Origin: Spirosoma endophyticum
GTDB taxonomy: Bacteria > Bacteroidota > Bacteroidia > Cytophagales > Spirosomataceae
Direction of reading: 5' to 3'
Assembly: GCF_900112365.1 (NCBI RefSeq)
Contig: NZ_FOLQ01000014.1
Span: forward strand, 101,956-165,955
Length of the DNA: 64,000 bases
The translations under genes were made by a program, and so were the position numbers. How positions within the stretch are numbered: the first letter of the stretch is position 1; each line of letters begins with the position of its first letter. Below, in pieces: positions 1-9,631 of this stretch. The notes beneath the pieces were generated by a model. The model saw nothing but the letters and a program-made list of their open reading frames with translations, was not told the DNA's origin and did not search any database.

Positions 1-980
1 GTTTGTTATGGCTCTGGTCAAGGGAACGCTCCTACCTGTGGGTGCTGAGTACGTATAGCCTCATCGGGCTGCTGTGGTTTGCGATCTGGTACCCCAGTTT
101 CAGCGTTCAGACATTGGCCGGAAAGCCCCATTCCTGGATTCCATTGCCAACATTTCTATCGTTTTTTCGGACTGTGGGTGAGTTAGCGCCCAATTTATCA
201 TCAACCCTGGAACGCAGTCCGGGATTTGAGTTCCTGGCTGTTTTACGCTTTCTGTTCATTTTGGCTCTGTTTCTTTATCTGTCCCTTCCCCGGTTAAAAG
301 ATGGATTTAAGGCAATGATTCAGGATAAAGCCTTTGGCTTCTTTTTACTGGCAGGCTTTATTTATTTTACGACGATAGCCATTTCCCTAACGGTAAGTTT
401 TGTGCATACCTCCGTTTTCATTAGCCGCTATCTGTGGCCCAGTCATCTACTGGTAATCTATCAACTGGTGTATGCCTTTTATCAATTGACAGGGGAGCGT
501 AGGGTCACCTGGCTAGCCCGATTGTTGCCGGTCTACGTCGTGTTACTGGCGCTGTTTGTGTTTTACCAAAATCGAAAGGTTGTTATTTTTCCCAGTAGGG
601 TGTTGAGTCACTTACACCAACTCGATCAGCGCTATCCGGTCCTCATCGAGTCGGCTGATTATTTTCTGCCGATCTGGTTCCACCACCAGGTGACTCATCC
701 CCGCTATCTGCTCGATTGGGAAACGGCCTCGGTCAGGGATAATATCTTAAGTGCTACCGTTGAATTTAATATCCTGACGGCTTTGCGCGAAAAGTACAAG
801 GTCTACAATGTGATCACCCGACAGGGTTTCAATAAGGTGAGCATGCCCCATTTTTACGTCATTGATGAAACCAGTCATTATCAGATTGAACACTTTTTAG
901 CCAACGGCCAGGTACATATCATTCGTGAACTTCCCATTTCAATTGCCGGCCACCGCTTACTGGAATGCCGTTTCGACTAG
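1..980 (+). CDS. Membrane glycosyltransferase-like protein, C-terminal part (5' end outside window)
   Basis: The frame is open from the left edge, so the N-terminus is missing; the TTG at base 3 is not a credible start. About 325 residues are visible. They contain several hydrophobic segments (near residues 15-30, 80-95, 112-135, 145-160 and 172-188) followed by a soluble tail of about 130 residues. The stretch with FISRYLWPSHLL and a following helix resembles the C-terminal half of GT-C-fold (GT39/ArnT-like) enzymes that transfer sugars from polyprenyl phosphates at the inner membrane. The catalytic first periplasmic loop, which would carry the acidic motif, is not in the window, so the family call rests on topology and general resemblance. 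It is the only rightward gene of this type here. Confidence 0.6.
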   Translation, partial: LLWLWSRERSYLWVLSTYSLIGLLWFAIWYPSFSVQTLAGKPHSWIPLPTFLSFFRTVGELAPNLSSTLERSPGFEFLAVLRFLFILALFLYLSLPRLKDGFKAMIQDKAFGFFLLAGFIYFTTIAISLTVSFVHTSVFISRYLWPSHLLVIYQLVYAFYQLTGERRVTWLARLLPVYVVLLALFVFYQNRKVVIFPSRVLSHLHQLDQRYPVLIESADYFLPIWFHHQVTHPRYLLDWETASVRDNILSATVEFNILTALREKYKVYNVITRQGFNKVSMPHFYVIDETSHYQIEHFLANGQVHIIRELPISIAGHRLLECRFD

Positions 981-1291
981 GTTTTCCATTCTGTATTTAA
1001 ACAGAAACCTAATCGCCTATGCTATCACACCAGTGAGCCTACGGGCCACCTCAATAGACCAGTTCCGTTAATCGTCGGAGTTACAGTTGTTCTTCAAGGT
1101 GACAAAGGAGCCTCACTGCCTGACATGAATAAGCCATTCGACTGAAAAGGCCTACTAGCTCCCCCACCTATTTACCCTGATTCGGTTAGATACAGCAATG
1201 GATTGGCCGATAATCGAATGTAATAACATTTTGACAACCCCCTAGTTAGTATCTCGATTACACCTAATTTCACTTATAAACTTTTACCATC
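981..1291. other. Intergenic region without a gene
   Basis: I see no convincing coding frame in these 311 bases. Just after the upstream stop there is a nested weak inverted repeat: TAGGTTT at 978-984 pairs with AAACCTA at 1005-1011, and TTCTGT at 989-994 pairs with ACAGAA at 1001-1006. It may work as a terminator but has no clear T-run. The last 90 bases are AT-rich and presumably hold the promoter of the small membrane gene that follows. Confidence 0.5.
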
Positions 1292-1459
1292 ATGGGCAAT
1301 CTTCTCTATACCATCGCTGTGGTATTGATTATCATCTGGCTACTAGGCTTCCTGGGTGTTTTGGGCGCTGGCATAGCCGCTAGCGGACTCATCCATATTC
1401 TCTTAGTGATTGCTGTCATCGCCATTATTTTTCGGTTGATTCAAGGCCGAAGCGTCTAG
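1292..1459 (+). CDS. Lmo0937-family small membrane protein
   Basis: A 55-residue protein from ATG to TAG. It begins MGNLLYTIAVVLIIIWLLG and has two hydrophobic helices (about residues 4-22 and 32-50) separated by a short Gly/Ala-rich turn, ending in a basic tail (RLIQGRSV). This length and layout match the Lmo0937 family of tiny two-helix inner-membrane proteins, common in Bacteroidota and Firmicutes and of unknown function, often linked to stress. It stands alone with untranslated flanks on both sides. The family call comes from recognising the pattern; the reading frame itself is clear. Confidence 0.8.
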   Translation: MGNLLYTIAVVLIIIWLLGFLGVLGAGIAASGLIHILLVIAVIAIIFRLIQGRSV

Positions 1460-1641
1460 GGATTTTAGTAGACCTTCCTGTCAAGGCAGGATACCCTGGC
1501 TGCTTGGCGGTCGGGGTGTTTTGTTTAGTGGACGCAAAGGATGCTACGCTTCATCATCCCCTTTATATTTTCCAGGCCTTTTGATTAGTGGGGACCGAGG
1601 AAGAAAATTACTTACCTTGGAATTGAAAAACTTATAGAGCA

Positions 1642-1854
1642 ATGGAAGAGCAACAGTTAGTAATATGGGGGCCAGGTGGGCCAGCAATGGTGTACAGTTC
1701 CATTATGGAACGCTTCGGGTTGAAGCAAGGGTAGCGGATTGAAAATGCAGCCTTGTTCGAGCAGGTTATAGATGAGAACATTAACCAGAGTCGGGCCGCT
1801 TGTAGTATCGAAGCCCAACGTAATAGAGTGGAGTGTGAGGCTTGCGGCTCATGA
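1642..1854 (+). pseudogene. Small unknown gene interrupted by an in-frame TAG
   Basis: A frame starting at ATG 1642 codes for 30 residues (MEEQQLVIWGPGGPAMVYSS and ten more), meets TAG at 1732-1734, then continues in the same frame for another 39 codons to TGA at 1852-1854. The second part looks protein-like (ENAALFEQVIDENINQSRAA, then a Cys-containing end). Read through, it would be a 70-residue protein. I do not recognise it. The likeliest reading is a recent nonsense mutation in a small orphan gene; a chance open frame is also possible. Confidence 0.35.
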
Positions 1855-1865
1855 TCAACTCTGAT

Positions 1866-1914
1866 TTAAAATGAAAACGGTTCTGTCATCATGACAGAAC
1901 CGTTTTCATTTTAA
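1866..1914. terminator. Perfect 23-bp hairpin, likely terminator of the large Ig-repeat gene
   Basis: Arms 1866-1888 and 1892-1914 are perfectly complementary around the 3-base loop TCA. The left arm contains GAAAACGGTTCTGTCA. The outer ends are A/T-rich, so on either strand the stem is followed by U-rich RNA, making it a bidirectional candidate. It lies 7 bases downstream of the stop codon of the leftward 1558-aa gene. Confidence 0.8.
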
Positions 1915-1921
1915 GCTGACA

Positions 1922-4900
1922 TTAAAGCTTTACAATTCGTTTGGATGCGGTTCGATCCCCAACCCGGATCTGTAAGACGTAGGTACCCGATGGATGTTGA
2001 TGTAGCAAAAGCGTTGAGGTTGCCAGCCGTGTTTCTTGCCGTACCACTCGTTGACCAGTTAGATCGGTCAATTCTAAAATGGCCGTCTGACTAGATAACA
2101 GGCCTTGAATATGAACTGTCACCGTGTTTGAGCTTGGGACTGGATATATCTCTACTGCATCTGCTAAAGACGGATCGTCAACCGCCAGAAGAGGGAATAC
2201 GGTTATTGTAGCTTTCCGATTTGACATTGTCCCAGCACCACAGCCATTACTCACACTGGTCAACAAATAAGCGGTGGTTTTGGTCGGTCTGAGGTCAAGC
2301 TTAGTAGGGTTCATACTGGTCGATACAGTTTCTGGGTTACCCAAACCTGTCGCGGTGCTGTCCCGATAAACAAAACTCCAAGGGCCATCTCCCGTAAAGC
2401 TTACCGAGAGTTGGGCGGGTTGACCTTCATAGATCGTCTGACTACTCGGCATGCTCGCGGTGGCCTTGGCCTGAATCGTCAGTAAGGAAGGACTCCGACT
2501 ACCATTGATGGGAATTTTAGGATTGGTTGCTATCACACGCACCCAATACGAACCAGCCACAGTACTGCTCGAAATCGTCCCCGTTATCTGCCCATTACTT
2601 TCCTGGCTGTTTACGGCATCCACGAACGTAGCCTGAGTGGGATCGCCTTCCGCTTTTGCCAGTTGCAATTTAAAAGCACTACCTGGATTAAAGTTGCCGG
2701 TTGTCGAAAACGGCGTAGTTAAATTGCTGCCTGCGCAAAGTGTGGTGCTGGTGAATGCTTGCGTTTGAATGGCGGGTATCGTCACCGTAATCGTTGCTAC
2801 AGCGCCATTGCCGGGTAATCCCACTCCGCACTTGTTGGCGATTTCTTCCACCTGATACGTTGTTGTGCGCTCCGGCATGACCAGAATCGTCGTGTCTTTG
2901 ATGCTGGTTAAATTGGATAGGTTGGTGATTTTATAGCGATACGGACCAACGCCGGTGAACGACAATTTGAGCGGCACTTCCATACCTAGATTCACAGTAG
3001 TCGTTCCCAAAATAGACATTGTCGGTGGTGTTTGAACGAAGACTTTGATGGGCACTTTGGAACTTTCACAGGTATTGGTTCCCGTTTGGCTCACGTAATA
3101 AATATCGCCTTCGGGCTTGATGGTAGCGTTCAGGGTTGGCGGTGTAGGGGCGGTGGTTGTTACATTGCCATAAGGATCAGTCCACTTCAGAACAGATCCC
3201 GTCGAAGCACTCGCTTCAAGGGATACTGGGGGCGATCCCAGACACAATTCAACCGTCGTTTTGTTCACCGTTGGGACGGGCGTGGTGAGGACATCTACCG
3301 ATAGCGTGGCTTTAGGGCTTGCACAGCCATCAACAGTCTGGGTCACCTGAAAGGAGAAGGATGCACCCTTATCCGTATTAATGATGGGAGTCGAATCAAA
3401 CTTACTGCCATCTAAATTGTACCAGGTTAACGGACCGGTACTGGTAGCAACAACTGGTTCCGAGGGGGCAAATTGGCAGAGATTCCGTTGCGTGACGCCT
3501 GGTGCTTGTGGTAGCCCCTTGACTGTTGCGACTAAACTGGCACGTGGCCCTTCGCAACTTTCCTGGCTCTGACTCACGTAGTAGATTGTCTGGCCCGGCT
3601 GCGAGGTATTCAGGGTCGGAGTCATGCTTGATCCACCTACACCAGTTTCAGTCGAATACCAAAGTAGATTTGTGCCATTAGCCTCCAGCTTAGGCGCTGG
3701 ATCATTCTGGCAAACGGAAATAGCAGACGTACCTGGCGCACCAGGGATTGGATTAGTCGTGACTTTGATTTCAGCTCTGGCACTTTCGCAGCCCCCTGCT
3801 GTTTGGGTGACAAAATAACTCGTCGTACCCGGCGAGTCGGTTGAGGGGATGGGGGCCGAACCAATGTTTTTGCCAGACTCATCATACCATCTAAGCCCAT
3901 TTCCAGATGCTGTTAATGCAGAAGCCGATATCTTTTGGCAATAGCTGAAGGCACTCGTGACACTCGGGGCCGCCGGGCCTGGTGTAACGGTGACGGTGAT
4001 TTCTGCCCGCTCGCTTTCACAGTCGTTTACTTTCTGGGCAACGTAATACTTGAATGTGCCGGGTGTATCTGTTGATGGCTTTGTAGCGGAAAATTCGGGT
4101 GAACCACCTGTCGCGTTAGTGCCGTACCATACTAAGGAAGCTCCTCCTATGGTAGTCGAAGCACTAAGTGGTATACCGGTCTGGAACTGGCAAAACGTAG
4201 CTGTGCTGGTCGGAACGATGGGTTTAGTGGGTCGGGCACTGACCTCAACATTCAGATAAGTAACGCCAGCATTGTTAGTCGCACATCCCTTGGTAGGATC
4301 ATTGGGCACAGAACGCATTGTATAAGAAAGCGTACCTGGTACATTGGTATCTGGTATGGGTGGAGTTTTTGTAGTTGTACTGCCAAAGGAGTAATCTACA
4401 TAAAAATTCTCGGGTGGGGCGCTATGTCCCTTTTCGTTAAGCGGTAGCGCCTTGTCGCCTTGACAATAGCCTATTTTACCCAAGAAGGGGCTACTGGGAT
4501 TGACTGGTGTTGGTCCGTAGAGTGGTCTATATAATGTCCTTACTAAGGTTGGCGATTTATCACTTTCACATCCATTTACAATCTGAGATGCATAATAAGT
4601 TTGCTCACTGATTGGATATTTATACCCTGCATCCGAGGGTTCATATGACTTAGGAAGGTCAAAATGTACGTTTGTTGGATCACTCGTGATAACGAGTATC
4701 CCCGGACTAGGCGTCAAGTCACTATTGTATAGCTTTGGCATAGCACCTGCTTGTATTTTCACATAAACTGGCGTAGAAAAATCATTGGCTATTCTACGCT
4801 GGCAAGTCAGGATTAATGATTCAAGGCTAGGTGAAACAGGCTTGGCAGTTACAGTTACGTTGATGGCTGTCCGGGGGCCTTCGCAGTTACCAACGGATTG

Positions 4901-6598
4901 ACTGACGTAGTAACTTTTCGTCCCAACAGCATTTGTGACTGGTGTTATTGAAGCACTGGCTGTACCTCCCGATGGGACATCATACCATTTCAAGTTTGAC
5001 CCCGAAGCCGTGAGTGGTTGGGCTTGTGTGCTTTGACAAAGCGTCACATTGGCATTCTGTACAATTGGGGCCGAAGGAATGCCGTTTACTGTCACGGGCA
5101 GAGCAATTCGCTGGCTTTCACAACTACCGCTAATGGTTTGACTAACGTAGTAATTGATAGTCCCAATGGTTGTTGTTGAAGGTGTTGGGCCATTGGGTGA
5201 GCTGGTACCCCCTGTGGCTGCGGTATACCAGTTTAAAGAACCACCACTGGCAGCAATCGCCGTAAGTGGATTAGCGGGTAAACCCTGACAGTAGTTAACT
5301 GCCGACACCGTAGGAGCAGGTGCTGCTGCTTTTACTTCCACGGTAATTTCAGCCCGTTCGCTATCACAATTACCCAGTTGCTGCCCTACATAATACTTAA
5401 ATGTCCCTGCCGTATTCGTTGAAGGTTGCGGTGCAACGGTTGATCTAATACCCCCGGTTGCATCAGTGCCATACCATACTAACGACGCACCATCGATTGT
5501 AGTGGAAGCAGTTAGTGAACTGGCTTGTTGAAACTGGCAATAGGTGATGGTGCTGGCTGGAACAGTAGGTTTACTAGGCCGGTAATTAACTTTTACGGAA
5601 AGAAAGGTCAACGTCGCGTTTACGTTTGGGCACCCCTTCGTAGCATCATTGGGCACTGAACGCATCGTGTAAACCGTGTTATTAGGCACGCTCGTATTGG
5701 GTACTGGTGGCGTTCGGGTGGTTGTGCTGTTAAAGCCGTATTCGACACTGTAATTAGTTGGTGGTGGACCATGAAACTGGCTTATTGGAGAAGCATTATC
5801 TCCCTGACAAAGGTTTACTATGCCTAAACCATTCGGCGTTGGGCCATATACGGGTGTATACAAGGTTCTTACCAATGTGGGCGCTCGATCACTTTCGCAT
5901 CCATCGACAACCTGCGTGGCATAAAGGGTCTGCTCACTAACAGGATATTTATATCCGCTATCACTACTTTCAGGAAATGGCTTAAGCAGTTCGAAATACA
6001 TACGGGTAGGATCGCCCGTTTTTACTAATTGGCTTGAATTAGGAGTGAGGTCAGCATTATATAACTTTGCTGAAGCACCCGCTTGAATAGTTACATAAAT
6101 AGACGTGGAAAGATCATTGGCTATTCGTCGTTGACACGTTAGGATAAGTGCGTCAAGGGTTAGGGGGGCAGGCTTTGCCTTTACTGTTAAAATAGATGAG
6201 CTGGGCGTGCCGACAAACACTGGATTTTTGGTTACTAGCCTGACTCGGTAGGTGTTTCCTGCGGGTGTGCTAGCTGGAATGGTGGCCCTGAGCGTAATTA
6301 TGCGATTTTGGGTGGAGTTGCTAACTACTACCGATGGTATCTCAGAGTAGCTACTACCATTGGAAGAAAATTCTACGGCGAAAGTGCCTGTTACGTTTTG
6401 ATACGTCCCGCTTACCTCGAAATCTGAACCTGGGCAAATGGAGGTGACAGGTAACGTATTAGTAGTTAAAGTAGTTGTCTGAGCCAGAGTTGGCGATAGG
6501 CAGGCAAAACAAAAAATAACTAATAAACTGCTGAAAAGATTAAGCCGCAGAGCATAGGAATATGAAGGCAAAAAGGCCTGACGTAAAGGATGAATCAT
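1922..6598 (-). CDS. Giant secreted Ig-repeat protein with type IX secretion sorting domain
   Basis: 1558 residues with an N-terminal signal peptide (hydrophobic LFSSLLVIFCFACLSPTLAQ at about 21-40). The body is built of about eight Ig-like modules of 75-85 residues, each with a YCQ-type start, a WY core, a TGG turn, a YYVSQ strand and a CES/RA end, as in the CHU_C-type Ig-like family of Cytophagales. Two longer blocks beginning ILTCQRRIAND start near residues 153 and 595, showing an internal duplication of about 445 residues. The last 80 residues (EIYPVPSSNTVTVHI to SKRIVKL) are a type A C-terminal sorting domain for export and surface anchoring by T9SS. The role is probably adhesin or surface structure; no enzymatic domain is visible. 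A strong hairpin follows the stop. Confidence 0.9.
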   Translation of the reverse strand: MIHPLRQAFLPSYSYALRLNLFSSLLVIFCFACLSPTLAQTTTLTTNTLPVTSICPGSDFEVSGTYQNVTGTFAVEFSSNGSSYSEIPSVVVSNSTQNRIITLRATIPASTPAGNTYRVRLVTKNPVFVGTPSSSILTVKAKPAPLTLDALILTCQRRIANDLSTSIYVTIQAGASAKLYNADLTPNSSQLVKTGDPTRMYFELLKPFPESSDSGYKYPVSEQTLYATQVVDGCESDRAPTLVRTLYTPVYGPTPNGLGIVNLCQGDNASPISQFHGPPPTNYSVEYGFNSTTTRTPPVPNTSVPNNTVYTMRSVPNDATKGCPNVNATLTFLSVKVNYRPSKPTVPASTITYCQFQQASSLTASTTIDGASLVWYGTDATGGIRSTVAPQPSTNTAGTFKYYVGQQLGNCDSERAEITVEVKAAAPAPTVSAVNYCQGLPANPLTAIAASGGSLNWYTAATGGTSSPNGPTPSTTTIGTINYYVSQTISGSCESQRIALPVTVNGIPSAPIVQNANVTLCQSTQAQPLTASGSNLKWYDVPSGGTASASITPVTNAVGTKSYYVSQSVGNCEGPRTAINVTVTAKPVSPSLESLILTCQRRIANDFSTPVYVKIQAGAMPKLYNSDLTPSPGILVITSDPTNVHFDLPKSYEPSDAGYKYPISEQTYYASQIVNGCESDKSPTLVRTLYRPLYGPTPVNPSSPFLGKIGYCQGDKALPLNEKGHSAPPENFYVDYSFGSTTTKTPPIPDTNVPGTLSYTMRSVPNDPTKGCATNNAGVTYLNVEVSARPTKPIVPTSTATFCQFQTGIPLSASTTIGGASLVWYGTNATGGSPEFSATKPSTDTPGTFKYYVAQKVNDCESERAEITVTVTPGPAAPSVTSAFSYCQKISASALTASGNGLRWYDESGKNIGSAPIPSTDSPGTTSYFVTQTAGGCESARAEIKVTTNPIPGAPGTSAISVCQNDPAPKLEANGTNLLWYSTETGVGGSSMTPTLNTSQPGQTIYYVSQSQESCEGPRASLVATVKGLPQAPGVTQRNLCQFAPSEPVVATSTGPLTWYNLDGSKFDSTPIINTDKGASFSFQVTQTVDGCASPKATLSVDVLTTPVPTVNKTTVELCLGSPPVSLEASASTGSVLKWTDPYGNVTTTAPTPPTLNATIKPEGDIYYVSQTGTNTCESSKVPIKVFVQTPPTMSILGTTTVNLGMEVPLKLSFTGVGPYRYKITNLSNLTSIKDTTILVMPERTTTYQVEEIANKCGVGLPGNGAVATITVTIPAIQTQAFTSTTLCAGSNLTTPFSTTGNFNPGSAFKLQLAKAEGDPTQATFVDAVNSQESNGQITGTISSSTVAGSYWVRVIATNPKIPINGSRSPSLLTIQAKATASMPSSQTIYEGQPAQLSVSFTGDGPWSFVYRDSTATGLGNPETVSTSMNPTKLDLRPTKTTAYLLTSVSNGCGAGTMSNRKATITVFPLLAVDDPSLADAVEIYPVPSSNTVTVHIQGLLSSQTAILELTDLTGQRVVRQETRLATSTLLLHQHPSGTYVLQIRVGDRTASKRIVKL

Positions 6599-6636
6599 AC
6601 AAGTTAAAGTTGAATGTGGATATATGAATAAGTAAC

Positions 6637-6644
6637 CAAAAATA
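6637..6644 (-). promoter_or_regulatory. Candidate Bacteroidota -7 element for the Ig-repeat gene
   Basis: On the minus strand these bases read TATTTTTG, matching the TAnnTTTG consensus of the Bacteroidota primary sigma factor, 38 bases before the ATG. I do not find a TTTG -33 box at the usual 19-21 base spacing, so this is only a candidate. Confidence 0.35.
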
Positions 6645-6717
6645 CTTTATATTGACCAGATTGACGCGAAATAAAGTACAAATTGTATATTCGGTAAATT
6701 TGCTGCTCTTATTAAGA

Positions 6718-6939
6718 TTACATAGGTAATGAAAAATGGAAGAGTCGCAACTCACGCTGTCTGGAGGCTATATGAAAATCCTCATCTGCTACGCTGTATA
6801 GAACAACCACAGCAAGCAGGCTGGCAATGGCTAAATAAACAACACAAACGGTGAGAAAGTAATGATGATAGAACGTATTGCCAGTATGTTCAGCAGGCAT
6901 GTTAAACAGATGAGCATACGCAATAGCAAGTGTCATCAA
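6718..6939 (-). CDS. Possible small membrane protein, unrecognised
   Basis: A 73-residue frame with one clear membrane helix (FLTVCVVYLAIASLLAVVVL, about residues 29-48), a His/Thr-rich stretch before it and a charged tail (ADEDFHIASRQRELRLFHF). It starts 57 bases downstream of the GT14 gene on the same strand, which would allow co-transcription. No Shine-Dalgarno site and no family are recognised. A leftward frame at 6540-6755 overlaps it and looks less protein-like. This may be a remnant or a chance frame. Confidence 0.3.
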   Translation of the reverse strand: MMTLAIAYAHLFNMPAEHTGNTFYHHYFLTVCVVYLAIASLLAVVVLYSVADEDFHIASRQRELRLFHFSLPM

Positions 6940-6996
6940 GAGAAAGGAGATTTTACTTGCGTACCGGCCAGATTGTGATGATTACTTATAGAGTCA

Positions 6997-7929
6997 TTAA
7001 AATGGAGTGACACCTGTTAGATATTGATCCAGGCGGTCGAGCACTTCACTATCTACCGTTTCGTCGAATTTCCGGGCGAAAAACTTGCCCGAGTTTAACA
7101 TATCGGGTAGCTCACCAACCGAAATCGGTTTTGTGTAGCTGCCGTCCGGCCGGTCCCATTGCATGAAGGTCATGCGATGATTGTAAAGGGTGTTCCGGAT
7201 TGCGTCAGGCGCATTCAGGAGAATAGTCTGAAAGAAAAATTCTTCGGGTACAAACGTAGTGTGCGCGAACTTTATATAGGATGGGTTTGACCGGGCAAAT
7301 TCTACCAGGTAGCGGGCTATGACGGGTTTTACCTGAAACCAGTTCGTGCCGAAATACATTTGGTGACCCATCGGAAACTGTCGGGGCAAACTAAATAGAC
7401 CACTTAGACGTAGTGTTACATTGAATAGCCTTTTCTTGAAATCCTGAGGATTAGGGTATGGATAAACAATCGTGCGGTGCGGTTTAATGGATAAATAATA
7501 TCGATCTACGCGCTCGATCAAGTGAAGGCTGTCCTCCGTGACGACATCATAATCCAGGATCGTCTGGTCTATATGATTGGCCAGCCAATTGTGTAGGGCC
7601 TGGTTTGTTACAATTGGATAATCCTGCCCACTAAGCGTAATGATAAAGTCGGGTTCTGGGCGTTTTTGTAAGATTGTCTGAAATCCGTTTAGGTAAGCGG
7701 CTGATAACGAAAAATCACCCCATGAAACAGGGGTTCGTTTGGTCAGCCATATTACACTCGCTGATGGCACCTGGGAAGCGGCTAACGCGAAAGGTTTTAC
7801 GTTTGACTTTGCATCGACGTGTATATAAAATAGGCAACCTGGGTAGTATAACTTTCCCAGCAACCGTCCCAATTGATCTGGATTTTTGTGGGCGAAAATC
7901 AAGTAGGCAATCCGTACCGGTTGTTCCAT
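6997..7929 (-). CDS. GT14 (core-2/I-branching type) glycosyltransferase
   Basis: 310 residues. The start RIAYLIFAHKNPDQLGRLL, then FYIHVDAKS, the TPVSWGDFSLSAAYL segment and FIITLSGQDYPI are hallmarks of the core-2/I-branching beta-1,6-N-acetylglucosaminyltransferase family (GT14) as found in bacteria. No signal peptide or membrane helix is visible, so it should act in the cytoplasm or on the inner face of the membrane, adding a sugar to a surface glycan; the acceptor cannot be told. The next gene upstream, also leftward, is a BNR-repeat protein 51 bases away, so the two may share a transcript. The ATG at 7929 is well placed, directly before the conserved first strand. Confidence 0.85.
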   Translation of the reverse strand: MEQPVRIAYLIFAHKNPDQLGRLLGKLYYPGCLFYIHVDAKSNVKPFALAASQVPSASVIWLTKRTPVSWGDFSLSAAYLNGFQTILQKRPEPDFIITLSGQDYPIVTNQALHNWLANHIDQTILDYDVVTEDSLHLIERVDRYYLSIKPHRTIVYPYPNPQDFKKRLFNVTLRLSGLFSLPRQFPMGHQMYFGTNWFQVKPVIARYLVEFARSNPSYIKFAHTTFVPEEFFFQTILLNAPDAIRNTLYNHRMTFMQWDRPDGSYTKPISVGELPDMLNSGKFFARKFDETVDSEVLDRLDQYLTGVTPF

Positions 7930-7980
7930 GACAATAGCGTTGATTTAATGGTGCCAGATGGATAGAATTCTCTTATAGGG

Positions 7981-9285
7981 CTACTTCAGCGAATACAACT
8001 GATGCGTGTGCAGTTGACTTCCCGCTTTGCCATAATACGTGATGGATATAAACAAAAGACTGGAAGGGTTTACGGATGACGTTACCAGTCTTACCTCATT
8101 TTGCGTGCCATCGAAATCTATCACCTTGACCCAGGTTTTTCCACTGTCTTTTGTGTACATGAGCAGGCATCTGTTGTGGCTGCTTAAACAACTGTAGGTT
8201 ATGGCCCAAATCTCATTACCGGTAGGTGTTTCTCTGGTAACCATGTTTACAACAGGGCTACGTCGATAAGGATCGGACATTACTTTCTTTTCGAAACGTC
8301 TGCCATCCTGCGTTTGGATTAAAAAGTTGGTTCCTCCCAGATAATCACTTCCTAACAAGATACTGGTACCGGTTTCAGCCATTGAGAGGTAGCCGCCCAT
8401 TTGGTGGTGAAACCGGTTCACTAATCGCCAGCCCGGTTGTTTTTTTGAGACTTGTTCACTAAAATGAGTGAGCGTTGAATTAAGCCACAACTGTTTCCTG
8501 TTATCGCCATCCGTTAATACAATCGCTTTTAGATGAGGGGAATAACGAACCACATGAATGTGCTTGTTGACGCCACTTCTCTGTAAGAAATCCGTTCTGT
8601 TCCATGTTTGCCCCCCGTCAGTTGAATAATATAGAAAGGCTAAATTCTGCCAGCTATTCTTATTCCATATAGACCCATATTCGCCAAGTAAAAGCACTTG
8701 ATTTGGCAGTTCGGTCATGCCATTATTATATAGGAAATAGCTAACTGAACTGGATAAATGTAGAACAGCCTCGAAGGAGATTCCACGATTCATGCTCCTG
8801 TAAATAAGGCCATCGCAACAAACGAACAGCGTACTGTTCCGGCTAATGAACATCGACGATATAGCCCCTGTGAAACTATGGACTAAGACAGGGGTTGAAA
8901 GCTGATTTTCAGAATGATATAGCGCAGTAGGATTAGAAAACCGGCATCCCCACAATGTGTAGTCAGCAGCTTCAATACAGTATTTCCAGTCAGTCATCAG
9001 GCGTTCAAATCCAACCGCTTCAAGCGCAATCTGGTCATTTACCAGACTGGCCTGATCGCTCAACTCCCCCTGGTGATTTAATAATAAGCAGGCTTGTTTT
9101 TGAAATAGAATATAGCGTGATGGACGGTACAACTTAAATCGGTGGTTCACTTCCCAGTAGCAAAATGAACTTAGTTCCCGTAGCTTGCCGACTCGATAAA
9201 TAGACAGTAAAAATCCCCAAAGGTACTTGAGGAGATTACGATCTCTGATCTTTAAAATGTTGTAATACCTGGAGGAGACATCCAT
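7981..9285 (-). CDS. BNR/sialidase-like repeat protein, no signal peptide
   Basis: 434 residues. Asp-box-like motifs occur at STDGGQTW (middle) and TKDSGKTW (near residue 385), with a weaker one at SMNRGISF; such repeats sit on beta-propeller blades in sialidases and photosystem II assembly factor-like proteins. The first 100 residues are unlike a propeller and rich in Tyr, Arg and Leu. No signal peptide is obvious, which is unusual for BNR proteins. Catalytic residues of true sialidases (Arg triad, Tyr/Glu pair) cannot be assigned by eye, so I call only the fold. Its position next to a GT14 gene suggests a link with a surface glycan, by inference. Confidence 0.6.
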   Translation of the reverse strand: MDVSSRYYNILKIRDRNLLKYLWGFLLSIYRVGKLRELSSFCYWEVNHRFKLYRPSRYILFQKQACLLLNHQGELSDQASLVNDQIALEAVGFERLMTDWKYCIEAADYTLWGCRFSNPTALYHSENQLSTPVLVHSFTGAISSMFISRNSTLFVCCDGLIYRSMNRGISFEAVLHLSSSVSYFLYNNGMTELPNQVLLLGEYGSIWNKNSWQNLAFLYYSTDGGQTWNRTDFLQRSGVNKHIHVVRYSPHLKAIVLTDGDNRKQLWLNSTLTHFSEQVSKKQPGWRLVNRFHHQMGGYLSMAETGTSILLGSDYLGGTNFLIQTQDGRRFEKKVMSDPYRRSPVVNMVTRETPTGNEIWAITYSCLSSHNRCLLMYTKDSGKTWVKVIDFDGTQNEVRLVTSSVNPSSLLFISITYYGKAGSQLHTHQLYSLK

Positions 9286-9631
9286 TGAATTAAGGAGGTG
9301 TGGTAAGGAATCAGATAAATTTCTGAATTAGCTGATTCACATACCATTACGCCTGGGTGAATGGTAGTCCTTTCTAGGTGAGCGACCCGTTTTGAAGGGT
9401 AATTGGTAAACGTAGTAGAAGCCGGGGCTGGCTGTTCAAAAATAAAAATCAACTGAAACTATACATTGCCCCATGCACTACAGGCAGGATTAGCAGACCT
9501 GGACGGTCGTAACGCTTGCAACAAGTAAAAGGAGATTTTGTGTCTGTTCAATAGGTGAAACGTCTCGCTGCTTTCAAATCTCTTGTGCGTCCGTTTCTAT
9601 AGGTTACAGCCGATTCTCAAAGCTGATCTAT
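9286..9631. other. Intergenic region without a clear gene
   Basis: This 346-base stretch separates a leftward and a rightward gene, so it should hold two divergent promoters. A leftward 66-codon frame (9252-9452) overlaps the start of the BNR gene and has no protein-like features. I see no RNA gene or strong hairpin. Confidence 0.4.

Noticed and set aside
9252..9452. Leftward 66-codon frame upstream of the BNR gene
   Set aside because: Overlaps the start of the BNR gene in another frame and has no signal, helix or family trait.
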